This document shows, piece after piece, positions 1-9,500 of a stretch of DNA of 64,000 bases (position 1 is the first letter of the stretch; each line of letters starts with the position of its first letter). The notes beneath the pieces were generated by a model. It did not search any database and had not been told where the DNA came from. It saw only the letters and a list, made by a program, of their open reading frames with translations. The position numbers and the translations under genes are program-made. The DNA is from Bacteroidota bacterium (GTDB lineage Bacteria; Bacteroidota; Bacteroidia; Cytophagales; Cyclobacteriaceae), in assembly GCA_023417065.1 (NCBI GenBank), contig JAEZGH010000062.1:1-64000 (forward strand), read 5' to 3'.

Positions 1-2
1 AA

Positions 3-614
3 CGACTGACACGGAGTACGTTCAGGGATGCTTCTGCCTGGGCAGTTCGCATTTTGTTGGATCCTGCTAAGAAACAATACTATGCGGATGTCGCGAAGGC
101 TCAGGCATTGCCAAATGCATATACTGCCGCGGTGCGGGAATACATGCGTGAGGTGGCGGCGAAGCGGATGGAAGAGCAGGTGACTAATTCGGTATCGACA
201 AAGAAGGAAGCGAACATCGACGAGCAATGGGTATCAATGCCATCGTCAACCACGCAACACATACCATCAGAGGGCATGGGTCATAAGGTTGAACGATCTG
301 TTTCACGTTTTTCAAAAGGTACTTGTTCCAATCGATATATCGCCACAATCGGAAGTGATTATGTGATGCAGGAAATCAAGGATCCTGTTGCTAATCTGAT
401 CCTGCAATGCCACCCCCTGAGTTTCTCTCACAGGTCCCACGGATCATACACGATAGGAAACAGAAGAAGTTACAGAAGTGTCAGCCCTGACGGTACAGTC
501 AAATGGAATGCTTCGGTCCCAATCAGAAATCAGAAATCTGGAATCAGGAATCCAGGTCGTATATTGCCCAAAATCAGTAATCCATGGCCGGCCGTACAGT
601 GCTCCTCATCGTAA
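3..614 (+). CDS. Partial small protein of unknown function (5' end off window)
   Basis: The open frame enters from the left edge. Its first ~60 residues look like real protein, with an FRDASAWA segment, an acidic/basic helix and a PNAYTAAVREYMR segment. I have an unverified impression that short proteins with such a helical core occur in Bacteroidota, but I cannot name a family. After about residue 75 the composition becomes irregular (Ser/Arg/Gly rich, no hydrophobic pattern) and the frame runs through a degenerate 7-base tandem repeat and 31 bases into the next gene. The true protein therefore probably ended earlier and has lost or shifted its 3' end, or the tail is a read-through. The gene start is not visible. 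Confidence 0.4.
   Translation, partial: RLTRSTFRDASAWAVRILLDPAKKQYYADVAKAQALPNAYTAAVREYMREVAAKRMEEQVTNSVSTKKEANIDEQWVSMPSSTTQHIPSEGMGHKVERSVSRFSKGTCSNRYIATIGSDYVMQEIKDPVANLILQCHPLSFSHRSHGSYTIGNRRSYRSVSPDGTVKWNASVPIRNQKSGIRNPGRILPKISNPWPAVQCSSS
522..556. repeat. Degenerate tandem heptamer repeat, five units
   Basis: Five consecutive 7-base units follow one another without gaps: ATCAGAA, ATCAGAA, ATCTGGA, ATCAGGA, ATCCAGG. They lie 28 bases before the start codon of the next gene. They may be a remnant of a simple-sequence repeat or a spacer; no function can be read from the sequence. Confidence 0.6.
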
Positions 615-1612
615 TCTCGCTATTGTCCAGAATTTCGTTCGCGCAGCATTTTGAATGGCACACGGTTCAGCCTCAAACCGATGCTTCATTCCGTGCACTG
701 TCGGTTATCAATGACAGCGTCGCGTGGGTTGCGGGCACCAAAGGATGGATAGGTATCACCGTCGACGGTGGGACGAACTGGTCGTTCTCGCAAGTAAAAG
801 GATTTGAGTCGTTCGACTTCAGGTCACTGTATGCTTTCGATGATTCCTATGCAGTGGTCGCCAATGCCGGAGCACCTGCCAACATTCTTGTTACCGACGA
901 CGGCGGCAAATCCTGGCATATTGTATATACCCATCCGGACACGGCTGCGTTTTTCGATGGCATCGACTTCTTCGACCGGAACAACGGACTCATATACGGC
1001 GACCCTATTGACGGGAAAATGCTGATGCTTTCCACCCGCGATGGCGGACGCTCATGGGTGGAAGTGCCCGACAGACAACGACCTGTCATGATGGAAGGTG
1101 AAGCTTCTTTCGCGGCAAGCGGAACTAACATCAGGTGCTTCGACAAGCAATTCGTGGCAATCGGAACGGGAGGAAAAACGTCGCGTCTTTGGACATCCTC
1201 CAACGGCGGTAAATCGTGGAAGACGTTAACACCTCCTGTCCTTCACGGAGAATCCAGTACGGGGATATTTTCGTTTTCAGGGTTTCGGGGAAAAGTTGGC
1301 GTGATCGTCGGTGGCGACTACCTGCGCGATACACTTGCCGTTGACCACGTGTTCTATACCACCGACAAAGGCAAGTCGTGGGAGCGACCCGTCACGCCCA
1401 CACGTGGCTATCGCGAATGTGTGGAGTTTATCGATGATAATACCCTTGTGGCTACTGGCCCTACAGGTACAGAAGTATCTACTGATGGCGGAAAAACCTG
1501 GAAACCGGAATCGGATGAACGATTGTTTCATGTTGTGAGAAAGGCGCGGAACGGAAACCTGATCGTCATAGCCGGGGGCAAGGGTAAGATCAGTGTTCTT
1601 AAGAAAAAATGA
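584..1612 (+). CDS. Secreted YCF48/BNR-like Asp-box beta-propeller protein
   Basis: A protein of 342 residues with an N-terminal signal peptide (hydrophobic stretch from about residue 5, ending FAQ near 21), so it is exported. Six Asp-box motifs (S/T-x-D/N-x-G-x-x-W) are visible, for example TVDGGTNW, TDDGGKSW, TRDGGRSW, SSNGGKSW, TTDKGKSW and STDGGKTW, spaced 45-65 residues apart. Such repeats form a beta-propeller of the sialidase/YCF48 (HCF136) type. Bacteroidota copies are usually annotated oxidoreductase or glycosyl hydrolase, but no catalytic residues can be assigned here, so a binding or scaffold role is as likely. The next gene overlaps its end by 4 bases (ATGA), suggesting co-translation. 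Confidence 0.75.
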   Translation: MAGRTVLLIVISLLSRISFAQHFEWHTVQPQTDASFRALSVINDSVAWVAGTKGWIGITVDGGTNWSFSQVKGFESFDFRSLYAFDDSYAVVANAGAPANILVTDDGGKSWHIVYTHPDTAAFFDGIDFFDRNNGLIYGDPIDGKMLMLSTRDGGRSWVEVPDRQRPVMMEGEASFAASGTNIRCFDKQFVAIGTGGKTSRLWTSSNGGKSWKTLTPPVLHGESSTGIFSFSGFRGKVGVIVGGDYLRDTLAVDHVFYTTDKGKSWERPVTPTRGYRECVEFIDDNTLVATGPTGTEVSTDGGKTWKPESDERLFHVVRKARNGNLIVIAGGKGKISVLKKK

Positions 1613-1947
1613 TCATAAATGTAACGTCAATCCGGCTGCGAAGCCTCTGGAATTTCTTCGCGCTGTCGTACAACGGCCTGCTCATTTCGCGCCAGGCGAA
1701 GTCACAACCTGGGCTTATCCGTATGAAGAACAGGGGATTTGGCTACGACCACTACACGCTATCGGTGTGGGAGGACGAAGAGTCTCTTAAGAAGTTCGCG
1801 CGGAGTGGTGCTCACCTTGAGGCCATGAAAAAGAGCGGCGAACTGGCTACCGAAATCCGCACGTATTCCTACCAGGGAGACAAGATTCCCTCATGGAAAG
1901 AAGCGGAGGCGATGCTTCGCGAAAAAGGAAAGGTATTCAGATACTGA
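1609..1947 (+). CDS. DUF3291/spheroidene-monooxygenase-like small protein
   Basis: A protein of 112 residues starting inside the last codons of the propeller gene (ATGA overlap). The region with GFGYDHYTLSVWEDEESL, followed by a basic helix, is typical of the dimeric alpha/beta-barrel fold shared by DUF3291 proteins and spheroidene-monooxygenase-like proteins: a central strand, the word W/F-x-[DE], and a helix that compares sequence by residue crowding. Enzymatic activity is not established for most members. The stop lies 3 bases from the stop of the convergent transglutaminase gene. Family assignment is from recall and only moderately sure. Confidence 0.6.
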   Translation: MIINVTSIRLRSLWNFFALSYNGLLISRQAKSQPGLIRMKNRGFGYDHYTLSVWEDEESLKKFARSGAHLEAMKKSGELATEIRTYSYQGDKIPSWKEAEAMLREKGKVFRY

Positions 1948-1950
1948 TCC

Positions 1951-2910
1951 TTATTGTTGTTGTTGCATTTCCTGGTATCGCTGGAATGAGTTCATAGGTT
2001 TCCGCACAGGTGCTGCAGCTACCTGAAGTACAGGCTCAGTGGCAGGTTCCGGCAATGGTGTACCATCTTCATATCCGACAGTAACAGCGACGTGGAGTTC
2101 GTGATTGGATGTGCCTCTGTAGGTACCACGGACAGGGCTGCAGTCGTAGTAATTTTTTCCTACCGCAAGGCGCACGTGATTCTCGTTAGCTATACAGTTA
2201 TTTGTGGGGTCGAGTCCGAGCCACCCATAACCGGGAATGGAAGCCTCCACCCATGCGTGAGTAGCACCTTCGCCCCGCATGCCGTTCTTATTCGGACAAA
2301 TATATCCACTCACGTATCGCGCGGGAATACCAGTATAACGCAGCATGGCGAGCAGGATGTGTGCGAAGTCCTGGCAAACGCCTGAATGCAGACGCCAGAT
2401 CTCGTCGAGAGTAGTGTCTACTGTCGTAATACCCTTTTGATACGTGAAGGTTTCAAAGACAAACGTGTTGAACTTCAAGCTGCATTGCAACGGTGTGAGT
2501 TCAGGCTGATGAATGCGATCCATCGCTGCCTGCATCTCCGACAACGCGTCGAAAGATTCCAGGCGTAGAAACTCTATTTCGGGGAACTGGAAGCGCGCCT
2601 GTTGCAGCCGTTGCCACTGTTCGGAAGAAGCAATTGTGTCGTCAGGCAGAGGACGAGGGCGGGTCTGCACCTCACATTCCGAGTCTATCCGCAGTTCTGA
2701 ATGCGGATGGGGATGCGTAAACGTCCCGACCTTGTTTCCAAATATGTCGCTATACGTTTCTATGGCTGGATTACCCGATATACGGATGCGGTGTGACAGT
2801 ACTTCCTGAAAATCGTCAGACATGGGGTAAAGCATGATCTGATTCGCGCTGTCGCGAACAGGGATTTCGTACGAGTACCGGGTAATATGCTGAATCTTGA
2901 ATTTTGGCAT
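1951..2910 (-). CDS. Transglutaminase-like family protein
   Basis: About 319 residues. The N-terminal ~100 residues are the beta-rich bacterial transglutaminase N-terminal domain (starts MPKFKIQHITRYSY). The central part carries the papain-like transglutaminase core: HSGVCQDFAHI around residue 180 holds the catalytic Cys, GATHAWVEA about 40 residues later the His, and GLDPTNN the Asp. The C-terminus is a low-complexity Pro/Gln tail (MQQQQ). I chose the ATG at 2910; an in-frame TTG at 2934 would overlap the upstream gene. It is the third gene of an ATP-grasp / alpha-E / transglutaminase set, where such proteins are proposed to hydrolyse or make amide bonds on a peptide product. The substrate is unknown. 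Confidence 0.88.
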   Translation of the reverse strand: MPKFKIQHITRYSYEIPVRDSANQIMLYPMSDDFQEVLSHRIRISGNPAIETYSDIFGNKVGTFTHPHPHSELRIDSECEVQTRPRPLPDDTIASSEQWQRLQQARFQFPEIEFLRLESFDALSEMQAAMDRIHQPELTPLQCSLKFNTFVFETFTYQKGITTVDTTLDEIWRLHSGVCQDFAHILLAMLRYTGIPARYVSGYICPNKNGMRGEGATHAWVEASIPGYGWLGLDPTNNCIANENHVRLAVGKNYYDCSPVRGTYRGTSNHELHVAVTVGYEDGTPLPEPATEPVLQVAAAPVRKPMNSFQRYQEMQQQQ

Positions 2911-2920
2911 TATTAACGAA

Positions 2921-3856
2921 TCAACTGTACGCAAAGTAATACTGGTTCAAAGCACTACCAATTCCCAGGAGATCTTCGTTGATGCTTACCAGGTAATTAT
3001 GGAGGCCTACTTTGGATACATGGTCCAGATTTGAGTACTGAATCTTGCTGCGCAAGCGTCCTATTGCAAAATTTATATTGGCAAAACTCTCGGCGTCCAC
3101 GTCATTTTGAAGCTGATGGAAATTGTATTCGAGCTGATTCAGGGAGTACAGAACTGATCTTGGGAAATCTGTATTAAATATTACCTGATGTAAGATATTC
3201 CGGGCATCGAAGCCTGCGCGATACGTCTTAAGGTACAGGTTGTATCCCGAAATCGACATCAGCAGGTGTTTCCAGTATGTGATGTCGGCGGTCTTTTCGA
3301 GGTCGTAAGACAGGTCGCTGAATTTGACGTCGAGCACATTGATGGATTGGAGCGCGCGTTCGAGATATCGCCCCAGATTCATGAACGAAAATCCTTCGCC
3401 CCGGAACATGGTGGATTCTGAGACGCCATAATACACCATGCTTTGTTTGATGAGTGCGTCGAGCGTCGTGATAGGGTCGTCATACTTCAGGCCTGCTTCA
3501 ATGTGTTCATCGCGAATAAGGTGGTAGAACGCATTGAGGCATTGCCATAATTCGATGGTGATGTGATCCTGTACAGAGCGGGCATTTTCGCGTGCCAGGG
3601 TAACCATGTTGAAAATCGAATTATCGTTGTCGCGATTGGTTACCATGTATTGCAAAACAACCCGGCTGTCTTTTTCGAGCATACCTGCGTCTTCTTTACC
3701 GAGTGCGGCGAAAATCTTCAGGGCGGGCTGCCACGAGAATCCACTGCTGAGGTCCTGCGACGCGGCGTAATTAGTTTTCAGCATGCGCATGACACTATCG
3801 GTCCGCTCCATGTAACGCGACATCCAGAAAAGAGAATCAGCAACACGGCTTAGCAT
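2921..3856 (-). CDS. Alpha-E domain protein (DUF403)
   Basis: A protein of 311 residues, all predicted helical, beginning MLSRVADSLFWMSRYMERTD, the characteristic opening of the alpha-E domain. The family is always found beside circularly permuted ATP-grasp proteins and transglutaminase-like proteins and is thought to support peptide or amide-bond synthesis; no catalytic activity is proven. It lies 15 bases after the ATP-grasp gene and 10 bases before the transglutaminase ATG, a compact operon. Length is normal for a stand-alone alpha-E protein. Confidence 0.9.
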   Translation of the reverse strand: MLSRVADSLFWMSRYMERTDSVMRMLKTNYAASQDLSSGFSWQPALKIFAALGKEDAGMLEKDSRVVLQYMVTNRDNDNSIFNMVTLARENARSVQDHITIELWQCLNAFYHLIRDEHIEAGLKYDDPITTLDALIKQSMVYYGVSESTMFRGEGFSFMNLGRYLERALQSINVLDVKFSDLSYDLEKTADITYWKHLLMSISGYNLYLKTYRAGFDARNILHQVIFNTDFPRSVLYSLNQLEYNFHQLQNDVDAESFANINFAIGRLRSKIQYSNLDHVSKVGLHNYLVSINEDLLGIGSALNQYYFAYS

Positions 3857-3871
3857 ATCAAAGCATCATTT

Positions 3872-5320
3872 TTAATTGGAAAGAACCCAGGTATCCTTGC
3901 TTCCCCCGCCTTGCGACGAGTTCACGACAAGTGATCCTTCGCGAAGGGCAACGCGGGTCAGGCCGCCGGGGACGACTTCAATTCCATTTGGTCCACACAG
4001 GGCAAAAGGGCGGAGGTCGATCCTTCTCGGTTGAATTTTACCGTTAATATAGCAAGGGGCGGTAGATAAACTGATAATAGGCTGACCTATGTATTCACGC
4101 GGGCGAAGGTTTACCTCCCGCCGGAAAGCTTCTATTTCTTCTTCCGAAGCAGTATTCCCGATCAGCATACCGTACCCACCGGATTCATTGGTTTTTTTGA
4201 TGACGTGTTTGGTAACGTTTTTCAACACGTGTTCACGCTCGTCGGCATTTTCCATCCGGTATGTCGGAACGTTCCGCAGGATCGGTTCTTCGTTCAGGTA
4301 GTAGCGGATCATATCTGGAACGTAAACATATATGGCTTTGTCGTCGGCGACGCCATTTCCTACAGCATTGACGAGTGTCACGTTCCCTTTCCGGTAGGCT
4401 GACATAATTCCGGAGACGCCAAGGGTACTCGCGGGATTAAATACCAGCGGGTCAAGAAATCCATCGTCGATGCGTTTGTAGATCACGTCAACCTGTTGCA
4501 GGCCGCGAGTGGTCTTCATGTAAACTTTATGGTTATCCACCACGAGGTCGGTTCCCTCGACGAGTTCAATACCCATCAGTCGTGCCAGCGTCGCGTGTTC
4601 GAAATAAGCAGAGTTGTACATTCCCGGTGTAAGTAACACGACCTGCGGGTTCGATGTTGCGCGCGGTGACAGCGCAGCCAGGTTCTTATGCAGCAGGTTG
4701 GTGTACTGAATCACCGGACGTACACCGTTCTGCGGAATAAGATCGGGGAAAATGCGTTTTGTGATCTCCCTGTTCTCCAGCATGTACGACACCCCTGACG
4801 GAGTGCGCAAGTTGTCTTCAAGCACATAGAAGGTGCCGTCGTAATCGCGGATCAGGTCGATGCCGGAAATGTGTACGTATATATTGTGCGGAACCTTTAC
4901 TCCCTGCATCTCCCGGATATAATGCGGGCAGGAATACACCAGCTCTATCGGCACCACGCCATCCTTGATGATGAATTGTTCTGAGTAGATATCGCTGAGA
5001 AACAGATTCAGTGCTTTGATTCGCTGACGAATACCGCTTTCAATGAGGTGCCACTCAGCCGCGGTGATCACACGTGGAATAATGTCAAATGGAAATATTT
5101 TTTCAATGCCTTCGCCGCTGGAGTATACGGTAAACGTTACGCCCTGACTCATGAACAGGCTTTTCGCCAGTTCTTCTTTTTTGTTGAGTTCCTCACGGGA
5201 CACATTGGAGAGGTATTCGAGGATGCGCGCGTAATGACTTCTGAATTCACTTTCCGAACGCATTTCATCCCAGATTCCGGGATCAGTAGAATAATCCTTG
5301 AACAAATCGGTGGATTTCAT
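3872..5320 (-). CDS. Circularly permuted ATP-grasp type 2 protein (DUF404/DUF407)
   Basis: About 482 residues. Typical landmarks are the GIEKIFPFDIIPR segment near residue 80, the DGTFYVLEDNLRTPSGVSY segment around residue 170 (metal/ATP site of the permuted ATP-grasp), YKRIDDGFLDP near 275 and VNAVGNGVADDKA near 310. These proteins are predicted to form carboxylate-amine bonds with ATP. The ATG at 5320 was preferred over upstream in-frame codons because the protein then begins MKSTDLFKDYS, as such proteins do. First gene of the set with alpha-E and transglutaminase-like genes; the small gaps (15 and 10 bases) suggest one transcript. The product is unknown. Confidence 0.9.
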   Translation of the reverse strand: MKSTDLFKDYSTDPGIWDEMRSESEFRSHYARILEYLSNVSREELNKKEELAKSLFMSQGVTFTVYSSGEGIEKIFPFDIIPRVITAAEWHLIESGIRQRIKALNLFLSDIYSEQFIIKDGVVPIELVYSCPHYIREMQGVKVPHNIYVHISGIDLIRDYDGTFYVLEDNLRTPSGVSYMLENREITKRIFPDLIPQNGVRPVIQYTNLLHKNLAALSPRATSNPQVVLLTPGMYNSAYFEHATLARLMGIELVEGTDLVVDNHKVYMKTTRGLQQVDVIYKRIDDGFLDPLVFNPASTLGVSGIMSAYRKGNVTLVNAVGNGVADDKAIYVYVPDMIRYYLNEEPILRNVPTYRMENADEREHVLKNVTKHVIKKTNESGGYGMLIGNTASEEEIEAFRREVNLRPREYIGQPIISLSTAPCYINGKIQPRRIDLRPFALCGPNGIEVVPGGLTRVALREGSLVVNSSQGGGSKDTWVLSN

Positions 5321-5442
5321 GCGGCTTTCAGTCTTAGAGGATTTTAAAATACTGAATAGTCGCCAACTTCGTTGCGCAACGAGCCACAAATTTCACCGCA
5401 ATCGAAACCAGCGGCAAAGAATTAATCTCTCAGGCCGTGAGT

Positions 5443-6282
5443 CTACTTCTTCGCAGTCACTTCAAGCGTTACCGGCAAGTGATCGGAAGGATAGTTCGCA
5501 CCGTCGTTGTCACGGATGATCGTGTAGTTCTTACTCCGCCAGTGTGTTGAATGATAGATGTAGTCGATTGCGATGCACTTCGCGGCATTGACGCCGAAAT
5601 TACAAAAGGTGCCCGGAGGATCTTTAGGTGCGGGATCGATGAGCTGGACCTTGTCCTTCCGCGTCATGATCTGATACGGAGGTTCACTCCGCTCATGATT
5701 GAAGTCACCCGTCACGATCACCGGTAAGCCGGCTGCCAGTTCCTGTATCCGGTCCTTTATTATTGTAGCACTGTTAAGCCGGGCTTCCTTGCCTACGTGG
5801 TCGAAATGTGTGTTGACCGCAAGGAACGATTTACCCGTTTCAAGGTCCTTCAGGCGGGCCCACGTAACCACGCGCGGATAAGCAGCATCCCACCCTTTGC
5901 TTCCGGGTTCGTTTGGTTTTTCCGACAGCCAAAATGTGTTCTCCTCTTCGACCTTGTATTTTGACTTTTTATATATAAGTGCAGAAAACTCGCCGCCGTT
6001 TTTTCCGTCGTCACGGCCTACGCCAACGTATGCATATTCAGGAAGGGCTGTTATGATGTCGCTAAGCTGATGGTCGAAAGCCTCCTGCACGCCGATGAGG
6101 TCCGGACTATACTTCTGCAAAAGGGCAAAAACGCGCTCTTTTCTTTTGGACCAGGCATTTATTCCATCGCTTTCTGTTGCAAGACGGATGTTGTACGTCA
6201 TTACTTTGAGGGACTGTGATGCGAGCGGAAACGTTATGGTAAACATCACCGACATAAGAAGTAAAGCGCGTGCAGTTTTCAT
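5443..6282 (-). CDS. Secreted endonuclease/exonuclease/phosphatase-family protein
   Basis: A protein of 279 residues with a signal peptide (KTARALLLMSVMF to about LASQS). The fold's motifs are present: KVMTYNIRLA near residue 26 (metal-binding Asn), GVQEAF near 64 (catalytic Glu), NTHFDHVG near 158, VTGDFNHE near 190 (Asp/Asn) and YPSDHLPV near 265 (Asp-His pair). The family includes nucleases and phosphodiesterases; the exported form in Bacteroidota probably acts in the periplasm or outside, but the substrate cannot be told. It lies 122 bases upstream of, and in the same direction as, the ATP-grasp gene, so it could be part of that transcript. Confidence 0.88.
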   Translation of the reverse strand: MKTARALLLMSVMFTITFPLASQSLKVMTYNIRLATESDGINAWSKRKERVFALLQKYSPDLIGVQEAFDHQLSDIITALPEYAYVGVGRDDGKNGGEFSALIYKKSKYKVEEENTFWLSEKPNEPGSKGWDAAYPRVVTWARLKDLETGKSFLAVNTHFDHVGKEARLNSATIIKDRIQELAAGLPVIVTGDFNHERSEPPYQIMTRKDKVQLIDPAPKDPPGTFCNFGVNAAKCIAIDYIYHSTHWRSKNYTIIRDNDGANYPSDHLPVTLEVTAKK

Positions 6283-6475
6283 AGTGTTTTATTGATTCAA
6301 AAAAGGCGTCTTAAAGGTTGATGTGAAAATAGTTTTGATAATCCGGAATTCAAACGATTGAATTGTTGACTGCCTTATTGCTTTTGTAAGGCTGTCAATT
6401 TTAGAGACAAAACCCGCTCGGAATGTTAACGTTTCATTAATTCTTTTCGGAAATATTTAAAGCTTAAATAAAGCT

Positions 6476-6501
6476 TAATTCTCAGCAGTCCGGTATTTTT
6501 G
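6476..6501 (+). promoter_or_regulatory. Predicted Bacteroidota promoter for the TonB receptor
   Basis: TATTTTTG at 6494-6501 matches the -7 consensus TAnnTTTG. The -33 position has only a weak TTA-rich stretch. The start of transcription would fall near 6508, leaving a leader of about 30 bases before the ATG at 6538. The 6283-6537 gap holds nothing else I recognise. Confidence 0.45.
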
Positions 6502-6537
6502 TGCGGCTCAAATATTCAACCTAACCTTCAAGCTAGT

Positions 6538-9500
6538 ATGAAGAAAATTCTACTGTTTATTTTCTCCTTGCAACTAGTCGCCGCAGCGGCGTTGGCGCAA
6601 GGGGTAACGACCTCGAGTTTGTCCGGATCCGTCACAGACACTTCCGGAGAAGCGCTGCCTGGGGCGAACGTAATCGCGACCCACGAACCCTCAGGTACGC
6701 AGTACGGTACTTCGGTAAATCCGAATGGACGCTTTTCAATTGTGAATATGCGTGTAGGCGGACCGTATAAAATTACCGTAACCTTCGTTGGCTATCAGAC
6801 CCAATCCTTCGAGAACATTCAGCTTAAACTCGGTGAAGCATTTTCACTCGATGTTAAAATGTCTGAAGAAGGAACCCAGCTTGGAGAAGTGGTTGTATCT
6901 GCTTCAGGCGATCGCCTCCTTAACAGCGAACGCTCAGGTGCCATCACAAGCATTGGTAAAGAAGAACTTCTTTCAATGCCTTCCGTGTCGCGAAGCATCA
7001 ACGACATGACGCGTTTTACACCTCAGGCATCTTCCACTGACAAAGGAGCCATCGGTGGAGGTAACTATCGCCAGAACTATATCACCGTCGACGGATCTGA
7101 TTTCAACAACACCTTCGGAATCGGAACTAACCTTCCCGCAGGTGGTTCTCCAATTTCGCTTGACGCTCTTGAAGAAATCTCAGTTAACGTAACTCCTTAT
7201 GATGTCCGCCAGTCTTCCTTCATCGGAAGTGCGATCAACGCAGTTACACGCTCTGGTACAAACGCGTTCTCAGGATCAGCGTACTGGTACTTCCGCAGCG
7301 ATGCTCAGCAGGGAAATAAAGTTCGCGACAACGAACCGCTGACGCTTCAGTCGCTGAAGGAAAATACTTACGGTTTCAGACTTGGTGGTCCTATCGTTAA
7401 GAACAAGCTGTTCTTCTTCGTCAACGCAGAACGTACGAATACCATTCAACCTGGTCAGCAAAGCTTCGCAGCTACGGATGATCGTCCTTTCGGAAGCGAT
7501 CCGAGCATTACCCGCCCTCATGCTAATGAGTTGAATGCTATCAGCAATTACCTGCGTCAGACATACGGTTACGAAACCGGTCCTTATGACAGATACGATT
7601 TTGAAAGCGAAAACACCAAACTGACAGCCCGCTTCGACTGGAACATCAACAAGAATCACCGGATGAACATCCGCTACAGCCAGGTAGAAAGCAAGGCTCC
7701 TTCGTTCCCCAGTACATCGACTTCAGGTTCAGGTATCAACTATGCATCGAGCGCCGGACGCCGTGGTAACAACGCACTGTGGTTCAAAAATGCGAACTAC
7801 TACCAGGAGCAGAATTTTTATTCATTAGCTCTAGAGGCAAACTCCCTTTTCGGAAATCGCTTTGCCAACACCTTCAGAGCAACGTATACGAATCAAAACG
7901 ATCCGAGAAGTTCTGACAGCAACGAATTCCCGTTTGTTGATATCCTTAAAGACGGAACTCCTTTCACCTCTTTCGGATATGAACCTTTCACGTACGGTAA
8001 CCTCCGCGATGTAGAATCATTCTCGTTTGTGGATTTCGTAAGCTGGACTTCTGGTATTCACAATCTTCTCGCGGGTGTTCAATATGACATTCAGGATACG
8101 AGAAACGGCTTCCAGCGTTTTGGTACCGGCTTCTATGTGTTTGAAAGCTGGGATGATTTCGTGAATGGTGAAAAGCCCATCAACTATGCCATTACATACC
8201 CGCTGAACGAAGGTTACAAGCAGGCCTTCCCGAAAGTTGGATTCAGACAATTCTCTGCATACATCCAGGATGAGATGGCGCTGTCTGAAAAATTCAGACT
8301 GACTGGAGGTATCCGCTTTGAGCTGCCTTCATTCCCGGATGTGCCTGAAATCAAAACTCACCCGCTGGTGGCACAACTTACATTTGCGAATGGCGAAAAG
8401 TTTGATACTGGCGTAATGCCTGATACTAAACTCATGGTGTCCCCTCGTATTGGTTTCAACTATGACGTTAAGGGTGATCGCAGCCTTCAGGTACGCGGTG
8501 GTACCGGTATCTTTACCGGACGCGTCCCTACCGTATGGATCGTAGCACAATCTGGTGACGCAGGTCTGCTGCAGTTCACCCAGGCATTCTCGGGTCAGGA
8601 GAACACTCCTGGACCATTCAACCCTGATAAGTATGCATACCTGCCTGACACGCCTCCTGCTGCTGGAACGGCTATTCCGTCCACAATCAGTGCGGTACAT
8701 CCTGATTTCAAGTTCCCGCAGACATGGAAGTCGAACATCGCAGTTGATGCGCGCCTGCCTTTCAACTTTGTTGGATCACTTGAAGTGATTTATAACAACG
8801 ACCTGAACGTAGCGCTTGGCCGCAACGCAAACCTTGTTGCTCCCCAGGAACTGAATGTACCAGGTTATCCAGACAACCGCCCGATCTACCCTGCGGCTAA
8901 TAACCAGAAGTTTATCAACTACCTTGATAACGCTGGTCAGGCGAATACTCCCGGTGGTAACGGTGCGTTGAATGCTATCTACCTCGATAACACAAAAGGT
9001 GGCCACTACTGGTCAGTTACTGCAAAACTCGAAAAGCAATTCGGTCAGAACTTCTCAGGTTTTGTAGCATATACACAAAGCCAGTCCAAAGTTCCGTATG
9101 ACGGTTCCGGTGACCAGCTGCTTAATACATGGTCTCTTACTCCTATCGTGAGAGAAGCCAATAACCCTGAACTAAGCTATGCTTCATTCGTGGTGCCTAG
9201 CCGTGTCGTTGCTGGACTTACATTCCGCAAGGAGTATCTTCAACACCTCGGTACATCACTGTCGGTGTTCTACGAAGGTTCTATTCAGGGCCGGTTCTCG
9301 TATACCTACAGCTCTGACTTCAACCGCGATGGCCAGACTAACGACCTGATCTATGTTCCGCGTAATGCAAGTGAAATCACCTTCGTTGACCATAACTACG
9401 GTTCGGCACAGAATCCCAACATAGTTACGGCTGAGGAGCAGAGTGAAATTTTCTTCCGTTACATCGAACAGGACGATTATCTGCGCAAGCGCAAAGGGCA

